This document shows positions 7,812 to 17,013 of a DNA stretch of 64,000 bases, in pieces. The stretch comes from Anaerolineales bacterium (GTDB taxonomy: Bacteria; Chloroflexota; Anaerolineae; 4572-78; J111). The translations under genes and the position numbers were made by a program. The DNA is taken from positions 186,001-250,000 of the forward strand of contig JACKAU010000010.1 in assembly GCA_020634855.1 (NCBI GenBank). Direction: 5' to 3'. Each line of letters opens with the position of its first letter. The stretch's first letter is position 1. The notes under the pieces were generated by a model. It did not search any database. It was not told the origin of the DNA and worked only from the letters and a program-made list of their open reading frames with translations.

Positions 7812-9933
7812 GACTCGACCTTTGCTTGACGTGGATGATGGCGTTTAGGATCACAGATTCCTCGCCGGGATGGCCGGCCTCGTCCAGGACCGGCACACGT
7901 TCTTGGGTGTCGCTTTGGTACCAACCGATCCGCAGGTGATGATCGCCGGGGGGCGTACCGGGCGGGATGGTCAAGGTGTACTTGTCGGTGATTTTTTCGC
8001 CAGGTGACCAGTCGCTGGTGGGGTAACTCCCCCAGACCGGCTGGTTGTCCTGACCAACCCGATTAAAACCATCGGCGGCGATCAAATGGGTGAAGACGGT
8101 GTACGGCTCCTCGGTGGGAGCGCCGGCCAGCCAATAAAGCGAGAGCGTAAACTCATCCTCCGGCTCAAGGGTAAGCCGGTATTCCTGGCCGGTATCGTCA
8201 GTAGACGTAGGCACGAGGCGCGACTGGCCGGTTTTATCTAAAATTTGAAAGCCGCGCAGTACGATGCCGTTAGTAAATGTGACCGGCTGGCGGATCAGCC
8301 GCGTATCGATGGCGGCCGGCCCTACATATAAATTGAGGTTGTAGACAGGAAAAAAGGTCTGATCAACGCGGTCGGCGTGGCGATCGAGCCAGTTGAGGAC
8401 GTCGCCCTGTTCATCGAAGCCCTGGCGGAGCAGCGGCAAAAACCAGATACGATCGTATGCATTGGCGATTTTTTCGGTTTCCGTCAGGCGAAATTCCCTG
8501 GAACGATCACGCTCGACCGGCACCACATAAAAAGGCAGGCCGTTGGGGCTGTAGTAACTGACGGAAGCCTCCGGAAAGTTGGTGAGCATCACATCGCCGG
8601 ACTGGAATTTTCCGCTGACGTAGTTGTGGTATAGGTGCCAAGGGGGGGCTTTTGCATAAGCGATATCAGTGAAATAGTTGGTTAGGGTTAACAGATTAAC
8701 GTAGAGAAGGCAGGTGAGAAGCAGGAGGGCTGTGGCGCGTAGGACGTAGTGCGTAGTGCGTCGAGGTCGGGTAGTGGGTAATTTTGCCGAGAAAAAAAGG
8801 GTGGCAAGTCCGGCGGCGAGTAGGAGTTCGAAGGCGGGTTGGGCCTGGATGAGAAAGCGTTCTTTGAAGAAAGGGCGGTCAATCGACAAGATAATGACGC
8901 CGAGAACAGGTGTAGCAAAAAAGAATGTCCAGAACGTGCCGGTAGTGAAATCTTGACGAAGTAAAGTGACGATACCGAGCAGCCAAATCGGGGCCAAGAG
9001 TAAGCTAATTAACAAGCCCCAGTGGTCGCTAATGGTGAAGCCGGTCAATAGGGCAGTCGAAGCCAGGCGGAGGATGTCGGGCGTGGGGATTTTTTCGATG
9101 CCGCCGGCAGCCGGACCGATAAAATTATAAGCCAACTGTAAACCGGGGATAATTGACAAACCAATGGCGATTTGCGAGAGTAGCCACGGCCATTTTTGGG
9201 TCCAAAACTTTTTAGCGTTGACCAGCACGAAAAATCCTTGAAAGGCGATGAGGAAGACAGTGTAGTAGTGAGTATACAAACAGGCTACGGTGAGGCAGAG
9301 GTAGAGGAGCCAGAGTAGTGGGTGTGGAATGTGGGAGGTGGGACGTGAAGTGTATTGCTTAGTGCTTAGTGCGTAGTTCGTAGGTTGTAGAGGTGGATTT
9401 TGTGTTTTGGAAGGGGGGGCTGCCTGACGGCTGACAGTAGATGGATGACCGCCGGTCAATGCGGCCCATAACGCCCAAGATGAAAGTAAGCCGAGCAGGG
9501 TGAAGAGCGGATAAGATCGTACATCTTGAGCCAGCCAAATTTGCAGCGGGTTAACGGCTAAAAGACCCGCGGCCAGCAAGCTAACGGCGGCGTTGCGGAT
9601 CGTTCGTTGGGCTAGGGCGTACAGGGTGGCAACAGTCAACGTACCGGCGATGACGCCGGCGAAGCGCATTATCCAGGCCTCCTCACCAATGAGCCACTGC
9701 CAGGGATGAAGCAGCAAATAGTAAAGCGGCGGATGGGGATCGGTCACGCGGGAGAGTTCCCATAGTTCCGAGATGGGCATGGCCGAATACAGAACGGTGG
9801 CGGCTTCATCGCCGCGCAAAGCCTGGTGGTCAAGCTGGTAGGTGCGTAGAAAAAAGGCCAGAAGTAGGATCAGACCAATGATCGCATAGTGGGCCAACTT
9901 ATTAAATTTGTGATCCGGGCTGTTAATTACCAT
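7798..9933 (-). CDS. GT39-family glycosyltransferase-like membrane protein
   Basis: 711 residues. The N-terminal TM segment is followed by FLRTYQLDHQALRGDEA, where GDEA is the acidic motif of the first outside loop of GT39/ArnT-like enzymes, then DPHPPLYYLLL. Many membrane segments run to about residue 430. The tail carries one copy of the beta-sandwich unit also found in the neighbours (EPYTVFTHLIAADG, YPTSDWSPGEKITD, GDHHLRIGWYQ). Two loops contain low-complexity inserts encoded at 9310-9450 and 8730-8775 (RTTHYVLRA). It is translationally coupled to the next gene. The role is probably transfer of sugar from a polyprenyl-phosphate donor at the outer membrane face; the substrate is unknown. 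Confidence 0.8.
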   Translation of the reverse strand: MVINSPDHKFNKLAHYAIIGLILLLAFFLRTYQLDHQALRGDEAATVLYSAMPISELWELSRVTDPHPPLYYLLLHPWQWLIGEEAWIMRFAGVIAGTLTVATLYALAQRTIRNAAVSLLAAGLLAVNPLQIWLAQDVRSYPLFTLLGLLSSWALWAALTGGHPSTVSRQAAPPSKTQNPPLQPTNYALSTKQYTSRPTSHIPHPLLWLLYLCLTVACLYTHYYTVFLIAFQGFFVLVNAKKFWTQKWPWLLSQIAIGLSIIPGLQLAYNFIGPAAGGIEKIPTPDILRLASTALLTGFTISDHWGLLISLLLAPIWLLGIVTLLRQDFTTGTFWTFFFATPVLGVIILSIDRPFFKERFLIQAQPAFELLLAAGLATLFFSAKLPTTRPRRTTHYVLRATALLLLTCLLYVNLLTLTNYFTDIAYAKAPPWHLYHNYVSGKFQSGDVMLTNFPEASVSYYSPNGLPFYVVPVERDRSREFRLTETEKIANAYDRIWFLPLLRQGFDEQGDVLNWLDRHADRVDQTFFPVYNLNLYVGPAAIDTRLIRQPVTFTNGIVLRGFQILDKTGQSRLVPTSTDDTGQEYRLTLEPEDEFTLSLYWLAGAPTEEPYTVFTHLIAADGFNRVGQDNQPVWGSYPTSDWSPGEKITDKYTLTIPPGTPPGDHHLRIGWYQSDTQERVPVLDEAGHPGEESVILNAIIHVKQRSSLAKD

Positions 9934-9995
9934 TAGCTGTGAATGGTAATCAAGCTTGAGGAAATAACAAAATTCGAGGTGTGCTTTTTAGATGG

Positions 9996-10769
9996 TCAAT
10001 CCGAAGGTTCGGTCATATCGAGCACAATTTGGGCTAACTGCTCATAGGCTTCGGCGCCTTTGTGTTTGCTGGCGTAATCGGTAATGGCTTTGTTGGCCAC
10101 GGTGGCTTCGGCGAAGCGGATACTTTTATGGATGACGGTGTCGAATACTTTGTCACCGTAGATGGACTTCATCTCTTCCAAGACTTCGCGAGAGTGAATG
10201 GTGCCCGTGGCATACATGGTAGGCAGGATACCCAGCAGCCTGAGATCAGGATTCATGCGTTCGCGAGTCCGTTCGATGCTGTCGATGAGCTGATTGACCA
10301 CCCGAATGGCAAAAAATTCACACTGAACCGGGATAACGACGCCGGTGCTGGCGCAAAGTGCATTGACGGTGAGTAAATTCAAACTGGGTGGGCAGTCGAT
10401 GAGAATGTAATCGTACCAACCGTCCAGAATGCTAAGGACGTTTCGCAGAACATATTCCCGACGTAATTCCGGCATCAACTCGATCGCGGCGGCGGCTAAA
10501 TCGTTATCGGCCGGAATGACGTCGAGATAGGCCTGAATCGGATGAATAGCCTGATTGGCGGGGACGTCTTCGTCCATCATGACCTCATAAATGGTGTTTG
10601 TCTCGTTGGTCACTTTTATGCCCAACCCGGCCGATAACGCCCCTTGCGGATCTAAATCGATCAGCAAAGTCTTTTTTTGAATTTGAGCCAGAGCAACACC
10701 CAAATTAGTTGTTGTTGTAGTTTTGCCCACTCCACCCTTCTGGTTGGCGACTGAGATGATGTGTGTCAT
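9996..10769 (-). CDS. ParA/MinD-family ATPase (second of a tandem pair)
   Basis: P-loop ATPase of the ParA/Soj group, about 257 residues from the chosen start. Seen: deviant Walker A ANQKGGVGKTTTTTNLG, LIDLDPQGALSAGLG, and Walker B YDYILIDCPPSLNLLTVNA. The start at 10769 (MTHIISVANQ) is chosen because AGAGGGG lies a few bases upstream; it lies 65 bases inside the preceding parA-like gene. No parB or centromere-like repeats are seen nearby. ParA members partition chromosomes or position protein complexes at the membrane. Lying between glycan genes, a role in placing surface or secretion machinery is possible, but this is inference. Confidence 0.85.
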   Translation of the reverse strand: MTHIISVANQKGGVGKTTTTTNLGVALAQIQKKTLLIDLDPQGALSAGLGIKVTNETNTIYEVMMDEDVPANQAIHPIQAYLDVIPADNDLAAAAIELMPELRREYVLRNVLSILDGWYDYILIDCPPSLNLLTVNALCASTGVVIPVQCEFFAIRVVNQLIDSIERTRERMNPDLRLLGILPTMYATGTIHSREVLEEMKSIYGDKVFDTVIHKSIRFAEATVANKAITDYASKHKGAEAYEQLAQIVLDMTEPSD

Positions 10770-11583
10770 TAAGCCCCTCTTTAACCTTAACTCCATTGGT
10801 AGGTTGATTTAGTTGATTATGATGATTATTTGTTTTTTCCAGCGGCGGTAGCGTCGCCACCGTTTCGGCTAATCGAGCGTAATCAAGCGCCCCTCGGCTG
10901 CGGGGTGCGAATTCATAGATGGTCTGGCCCTCACCCGGCGCCTCCGACAACATGGTATCGACCCGGATAGGTTGCGTCACTCGTGGACCTAATTTCTCAA
11001 GAAGATGCATTACCTTATCGCTTACGCGCCGACGAGGATCGTACATCGTGGGGATGATCAGGCGGATATCAGCGCCGCGCCCCATGACCCGCGCTACTTC
11101 TTTAAGATATTCAATGAATTGTTCGGCCCCGGTTAGCGCCAGCATTTCCATCGAAACAGGAATAAAGATTTCATCAGCGTAGACAATTGAGTTGACCGTC
11201 AACAACGATAATGAGGGCGCACAGTCGATCACCATATAATCATAGCCGGTGAGATTGCCGAAAAGTTCCTCAAAAATCTCCTCGCGCGCCATTTCAAAGA
11301 CCATTCGCTGCTGAGCTTTGAACAAACTCAAACTACTGGGTAGTAGATCAAGATTTTTTCGAGCCGAAAGAATGACTTCCTCAGGCTTTGCTTTTTTTAT
11401 CAGGACGTCGGCCAATGACTTTTTAGGTTGGGGTAATCCCAAGGCAACGGTCAGGTTGGCTTGGGTGTCGGTATCAAGGAGCAGAACTTTGTGACCACGG
11501 AGGGCTAAACCAGCCCCTAAACTTACACAGGTTGTTGTCTTACCAATTCCTCCCTTGAAACCAACAATTGCTATTTTGCGCAT
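10705..11583 (-). CDS. ParA-family ATPase (first of a tandem pair)
   Basis: 292 residues. Deviant Walker A IVGFKGGIGKTTTCVSLG, LLLDTDTQANLTVALG, and YDYMVIDCAPSLSLLTVNS. The closest general match is Soj/ParA. The last 45 residues (asparagine/glutamine-rich, ending in NYNNN) are poorly conserved and overlap the start of the next ParA-like gene by 65 bases, so the pair is co-translated. The start at 11583 has GAGGGAAAC upstream. A TTGAAC/TACACT pair about 16 bases apart upstream could be the promoter. Paired ParA proteins without ParB argue against a plain plasmid partition cassette. Confidence 0.85.
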   Translation of the reverse strand: MRKIAIVGFKGGIGKTTTCVSLGAGLALRGHKVLLLDTDTQANLTVALGLPQPKKSLADVLIKKAKPEEVILSARKNLDLLPSSLSLFKAQQRMVFEMAREEIFEELFGNLTGYDYMVIDCAPSLSLLTVNSIVYADEIFIPVSMEMLALTGAEQFIEYLKEVARVMGRGADIRLIIPTMYDPRRRVSDKVMHLLEKLGPRVTQPIRVDTMLSEAPGEGQTIYEFAPRSRGALDYARLAETVATLPPLEKTNNHHNQLNQPTNGVKVKEGLNDTHHLSRQPEGWSGQNYNNN

Positions 11584-11811
11584 AGATGTTTCCCTCGCTT
11601 ACTAAGTGTAGTGGTTGTTAGAAATAGTTCAAATGGCTTAATGATATTTCAGGTAGCGCAACCGAGTCTTTTATATTGTAATGTTGAATTCCAGAGCCGC
11701 TTTGAGAGAAGACTCAGCTTTAATCGAGAAGACTGCGATGAATAGTTTGAATTTTTTAAGTTTACGACCGTTTCTTAAGTATATCTTGGATTTTACTTCC
11801 GGTCAAGCGTC

Positions 11812-14390
11812 CTATTTCAGTAATACTTCGATTGGCGGGGGTAAGGTTAATCGCCCTGTCGTATCAATTGTCTGTGTCTTAAATTTTAGAGGCAGGCGTT
11901 CGCCTGAGGGCTGGAAATACAGTCCAATAGCTAATCGATATTGGCCTGAGGGCAAATCGGGAGGGGTGACAAGCGTATGGGAGTCTAAAATTAGCTCGCC
12001 GGGAGACCAAATTGTGGTCGGGTAACGACCGCTGCGCGGTTGGGCGTCGTTTCCGGCGACAAGGTTACCCTCGCTGTCGAGGAGATGGACGAAGATCGTG
12101 TAATCGCGCTGCGGCATTGACAAGGCTTCCCAGAGCAGATCGACTTGGATTGAATCGCCGGCGATGATGGCGGTGGGCTTGACCTGATAAGATGTCAGTC
12201 GAGCGACCTCACCAAAATCAAGGGGCTGTGATCGCACCAGCGGGGCCTCGGTAGGCGGCTGAGGCAAGGCAATTTTGAGTGGGCCGATAAAAAAGGTATC
12301 CGGCGAGTCGCTAAAACCGCCGGTGAGGGGTAACCGCCGGCCCAAAGCCGGATCGAACACGGAGACGGCCAGCCAGTAGCGGCCTGGCTCCAAATCCGGT
12401 TCTAGCGTGACTAAATGCTGAGCAGCAATCTGATCGATATCGGGTCGCCAAAAACTGGTGGGGTAGACCCAGTCGGTGGGGCGGGCGTCGCCGTTACCGA
12501 CTGCGCGGCGGTCGTCGGTGATCAACCGGACCAGGACTTCGTATTCGGTGGACATCGGCTGGTTGGTCTGCCAATAGAGCGTGACCGGCAAGTCCTGCCG
12601 GAGATCAATCGTCGCCGGAAAGGTAGCGCCGATAAGCTGCATCGGTCCGAAGTCGGCGTCGAGATCGACCGAGGGCGGCTCGATGTAGTTCGCCGGATCG
12701 TCCGGCAGCAAGGCTTGGCGAGCGGCGGTTTCCCCATTAATGGCCTTAATTGGAATTGAATTCCGATCCGCCAGCGCGGTTTGAATGAGTTGCTGCCCCT
12801 CAAGGGTCAGGGGGGGCAGCACTGTAGCTACGCCGTTATACAGGCGCACCCAGGCCGTATCATCGATGTTGTTGTCGGGCGAGATCGCAATCGCTGTGCC
12901 GGCCGCCGACGCCGCGAGGCTGGCCTGACGGGGAAAAGGATCGCTCAGGTAGTACAGCAGGGTCGAGTCGTTGAACCGCGACTGGGGGAGGTAGATCGGG
13001 ATATTTTTATTGGCTTGGCTCAAAACGGCATCTCGAATGGCAATAGCATTGTAGTCGTAAATCCCTTGCGTCACTTCAAGGTTGCCCCAGTTGACGTAGT
13101 AGGCGCGGATGAAGCCGGGGAGAGGGAGAATAAGGAGGAGAATTAATAATAGTAGGGCGTAGGGCGTAGGGCGTAGTGAGCTTGGGATTCTTTTGTTCGA
13201 CAGAAGCCAGTTGATCAGTTTGAGCAGACCCAAGGCGACCAAGATAGCGGTGGGTGGAATAGCGACGATCATGCGTAGGGGGTGAGGAGCCTCAATGGCG
13301 GGGAGCGAGGCGAAAACGCCGATTAGCCACCATAGAGCCACCAGTCGGTGAAAGAAATCGCGCCAATTTTTGAGCGCGACAACCAGGCCCAGTAGTAAAA
13401 AGGGGGCCAGCCAGATCGACAGACCGGGATAGCCGGGGTAACCGAAAATGGGGTTGGGGCTGCCGGCGCAGCAGAAAAAGCCCAGAATGCGCAGAAAATT
13501 ACGCCCCAGTTCGGCGATGATGTCAGCGGGATGTCCAGAAAGTTCCAGACCATCACCGAAGCAGCTCGAGCGGTGAATTGGGCCGGATGGTTGAGCAGGT
13601 ACCAGGCCATCGGCGCATAGACGATGAGCGCGGTTAACAAAAACAGGGCGAGATTGATGACCGTCGTTTTGACGTTGGCGCGTTTGATGGGCTGGATGAA
13701 AAATTCCGGCAGCAGCGCCAGAACCAAAATGACGGGCAACAGGCGGGCGGCGGGTAGGTGTATCCTGCGAGGCCCATAAACAGCCCCGACAGCACAAACC
13801 AGCGGCTTTGGCCGCCGCGCCAGCCTTTGAGAAAGAACCAGAAGATCGGAATGGCCAGCATCGGCACCAGGATGGGACGCTGGCCGAGGCGGGTAACGGC
13901 GATGTGCCAGGGCAGGGTGGCGAGGACAAAACCGGAAACAATGGATAATGGATAATTGATAATTGATAATTGGGGTTCGATGTTGAGAGTTGAGAGTTGG
14001 GAGTTTGAAGGCGTGTTTCTTTTGATTCATCATTCATCGTTCTGACTTCATCGTTCCGCAGAAAGGCGATGAGGAGGACCACGGTTAATAGGCTGATCGT
14101 GGCGGTTAGGGCGCGGATGCTGAAGGGGTGGTACCGAAGAATCTAATGAAGGGGATGAGTAGGTACATAAAGAGCGACTCGCGGCCGCCGTTGGTGGGGA
14201 AAAAGAGTACGTGCCCGCCGCGCTGGATGAGGCGGACGGCGTCGAGGCCATTGATGGCCGGATCGAAGAAGAGGCCGAGCGGATAGTCAGCGATTCGGTA
14301 GAAACGGAATAAGAAGGCGACGAGGATGACTCCCACGCAGGCTGCCCAGAATATGAGGCGGTTGGTTGCTGGTTTAGGTGGTCGGATCAC
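11812..14390 (-). pseudogene. Frameshifted GT39-like membrane glycosyltransferase
   Basis: The parts of one GT-C protein are split over frames. The N-terminus (GTG start 14390) carries YRIADYPLGLFFDPAINGLD and GGRESLFMYLL. Frame changes are needed near 14125-14128 (G4 run), 13937-13950 (inside TAATTG-type repeats), 13750-13755 and 13525-13535. Each is explained by a one-base loss, mostly in G/C runs. After the last shift the frame is open to 11812 and encodes two beta-sandwich units (EYEVLVRLITDD, DYTIFVHLLDSEGNLVAG, YPTTIWSPGE). The neighbours on either side are intact apart from one shift in the upstream gene. It could be a real pseudogene or a poorly sequenced stretch. Confidence 0.75.
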
Positions 14391-14468
14391 ATTGAGCCTC
14401 GCCGCCGGTAGACAGCCCAAGTAGGATAACCGCTGTGATGACGGTGATGCCGCTAATCACTGCGCCGA

Positions 14469-16832
14469 TCATAAAGCTGAGCGGTCGAAAGGTGAGTTGC
14501 ACCGTGTGTTCCCCTGCCGGCATCGGTACAGCCCGCAGGATGTAGTCGGCCCGGAGAATGGGAGCCGGTTGACCATCAATGGTAGCCTGCCAACCGGGGT
14601 AGTCGGGTTCGCTGAGGATGAGGAGAGCGGGTGTGGACGTGTCGATGGTGATAGAGAGGGATTGGGGGGATAAGTGCGTAGTACGTAGTGCGTAGTGCGT
14701 AGGGGTTGATGGTTCAGAGGAGTAGGGATTGATTTTTTGGATGAAGGGTTCGGGCCGGGTTCGAGGAGGGCGATGTGCCAGCGGTCGAAATTGGGGTCGG
14801 CGATAGTGTGGAGGATGGCGGCATCGTCGGCGATTTGGGTTTGGGTGACGAGCCAGGCGCGCGGGCCGACCTCATCGAGCCGATGGACGTAGGTTGTGCC
14901 GTCGGCGGCAGGCTCCTGGTAAAGGATAGTTGAGGGTACAAAGAGTTCTTCACGCCAGGTGATGACGTATTTGACGTTGAGTAGTTCCCAGGTGCGTTCG
15001 ATAGGCATAGGCGGCGCGAGAAATTGATCGTAGCGATTGGGCCGGAGCGGGCTGGCGCCCCACAAATCTTCAATTTCAAACGGTACGCCGTAGTTGTCAT
15101 ACAGTCGAAACTCGTTGTAAACGCGGTACGGTTCGTTGGGGGTTTGGGCGGCATCTTGTTTGATCACCTCGACGACGCGCGGCATACGGGTGTGCCACTC
15201 CGGCGGCTGCGGGTAAAGATTGGTTTGCCAGTTGACCGAGAAGAGATCGAAGCAGATGAGGCCGGCTGTCAGGATCGTTAGCCATGTTGGAGTCAGCCGG
15301 GCGGCAAATCGCCACAGCAACCAGTTCAGCGCCATGAGCAGCGTCAGCAGTGTAGAAGCCCCAAGCAGGCCATAAAAAGGGCTGACGGGCGTCCAGCCGG
15401 TGGTGTTGAGGCCGAAGAAGGACAGGAAGGTGAGGATGAGGGAAAGAAGGAAGAGGAAAGCGGTGAGGCGTTGGAGATTGGAGATTGGAGATTGGAGATT
15501 GAGAGATTTAGGTTGTAAGGTGGAGATGGGTAAGTGTGGTTTGAGGGATGATTTGGTGTTTAGAAGGGCGTTGAAGCCGTAGCCGGCCAGGACGGAGAGG
15601 CTGAAGATGACGGCGAAGGCCCAGCGTTCTTGGCCGCGAAAAATGGCAAAGCCGGGTACCCACAGGTAGAGCGGGCTGTAGAGAAAGGTATTGCCGCCGA
15701 ACGTAATGAGCAGAGCGATCAGGCCGAAGATACTCCAGAAGATTGTGTGGCGATTGGGATAGGCGAAGACCACCCAAATGGCCAAAATGAGGCCAGTGAG
15801 GCCCACATACAGCGGCGAGTAGAAACTCACCTGACCGGGCAGCAGCAGTTGAATGAGATCGGTCAGGGGGAAGCCGCCGGACATCTTATCATAGGTGCCT
15901 TCGGCCCGGACGGAGCGTAGGGTGTATTCGACGGCCGGGATGAACTGGATAGCAGCCAGGCCGAGGCCGGTGAATAGAAAGATGAGGTACGGTGGGATTG
16001 TGGTACGTAGCGCGTGGTACGTGGTACGTAGTACGTAGTGCGTAGTACGTAGTAGGGGTGGAGATTCATTATTCATCCTTCCGCGTTCATCATTCCGTTC
16101 GCTCTTCCGTTGAGTCCATAGGAAGAAGAAGTAGGCGGTGCAGGTGTAGCCGACGATCAGGGCGCTTTGAGGGTGACCGGCGAGGAGGGTTAGCCCCCAG
16201 GCGAGGCCGGCGAGGATCAATTGATAATTGGGTGGTGGAGAGGTGGAGGGCTGGTTGGTTGGATGTGTGGACGGTTGGGTGGTGGAGGTTCTGGATTGGT
16301 GGGCGCGGTAGAGGAAGTAGAGGATGAGGGGCAGCCAGATGTCGGCTTCCAGGACGGCGAGTTGTTGGCTGGGGTAGCCGGTTAGGTAGCCGCTGAAGGT
16401 GAGAGTAAGGGCGGCGATGACGGCGGCGGCGCGGCTGTGGGTCAGCGCTCGGATGAAGAGGTACATGAAAACGGCGGCCAGCCAGAAGTGAGCAATGGCC
16501 TCGATTTCCAGGGCAAAGAGCGAAAAACCCCAGGGCGCTGAGAGTAAAATCGTCAGCAGGCTAGGCGGATAGAAGACCGCCGCTTGGACATCGGCCCAGA
16601 AGGGCGCGCCGGCGAAGGTGTACGGGTTCCAGAGCGGCAGCCGGCCGGCGCTGAGTTCGCGCACTTCAAAGGTGGTGAAGGCCCAAAATTGAGCATGGAA
16701 GTCGCCGGGTGGGAACGACTGCCGGTCGGCCGGATTGGAGGTCAGGATGCGCCAGTAGAACAGTAGCACCAGCCCCGCAAATATGAGAATAATTAGCCAA
16801 TCGAGGCGTGACCAGGGTTTTTGGACGGTCAA
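14469..16832 (-). CDS. YfhO-like polytopic membrane protein (C-terminus frameshifted)
   Basis: 787 residues as read. YfhO/GT-C-like proteins are large membrane proteins thought to act in glycosylation of lipid- or teichoic-acid-type polymers. Seen: SFPPGDFHAQFWAF, LPLWNPYTFAGAPFWAD, FSGYLTGYPSQ, FRGQERWAFAV. The TTG start 16832 has AAGGA 7 bases upstream. The true C-terminus (EPDYPGWQATIDGQ, then a TM segment) continues in another frame to TAA at 14374; one base is missing at or near the G6 run 14664-14669. Four low-complexity inserts lie between membrane segments, including LLRTTHYVLRTTYHALRTT. It heads the glycan gene run. Confidence 0.78.
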   Translation of the reverse strand: MTVQKPWSRLDWLIILIFAGLVLLFYWRILTSNPADRQSFPPGDFHAQFWAFTTFEVRELSAGRLPLWNPYTFAGAPFWADVQAAVFYPPSLLTILLSAPWGFSLFALEIEAIAHFWLAAVFMYLFIRALTHSRAAAVIAALTLTFSGYLTGYPSQQLAVLEADIWLPLILYFLYRAHQSRTSTTQPSTHPTNQPSTSPPPNYQLILAGLAWGLTLLAGHPQSALIVGYTCTAYFFFLWTQRKSERNDERGRMNNESPPLLRTTHYVLRTTYHALRTTIPPYLIFLFTGLGLAAIQFIPAVEYTLRSVRAEGTYDKMSGGFPLTDLIQLLLPGQVSFYSPLYVGLTGLILAIWVVFAYPNRHTIFWSIFGLIALLITFGGNTFLYSPLYLWVPGFAIFRGQERWAFAVIFSLSVLAGYGFNALLNTKSSLKPHLPISTLQPKSLNLQSPISNLQRLTAFLFLLSLILTFLSFFGLNTTGWTPVSPFYGLLGASTLLTLLMALNWLLWRFAARLTPTWLTILTAGLICFDLFSVNWQTNLYPQPPEWHTRMPRVVEVIKQDAAQTPNEPYRVYNEFRLYDNYGVPFEIEDLWGASPLRPNRYDQFLAPPMPIERTWELLNVKYVITWREELFVPSTILYQEPAADGTTYVHRLDEVGPRAWLVTQTQIADDAAILHTIADPNFDRWHIALLEPGPNPSSKKSIPTPLNHQPLRTTHYVLRTYPPNPSLSPSTRPHPLSSSSANPTTPVGRLPLMVNRLPFSGPTTSCGLYRCRQGNTRCNSPFDRSAL

Positions 16833-17013
16833 GCTAAATCCTTCATCTATCGAATGGCGATTATTTTACCCAACTTCTCAATTAATCCAATTGTGCGGCA
16901 AAAAGCGCTGCTGTTTAGGACTAGCAATTTCAGTAGACCGCGACGCATCCTTTTGTAGCCGGTTTTGGCGATTGTGGCCCAGTCGCCGTCCAGAACATGG
17001 ATATTATCTTTCC

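Noticed and set aside
10705..10769. Plasmid partition (parAB) module
   Set aside because: No ParB-like gene, centromere repeats, replication gene or integrase is near; both genes are of the ParA type.
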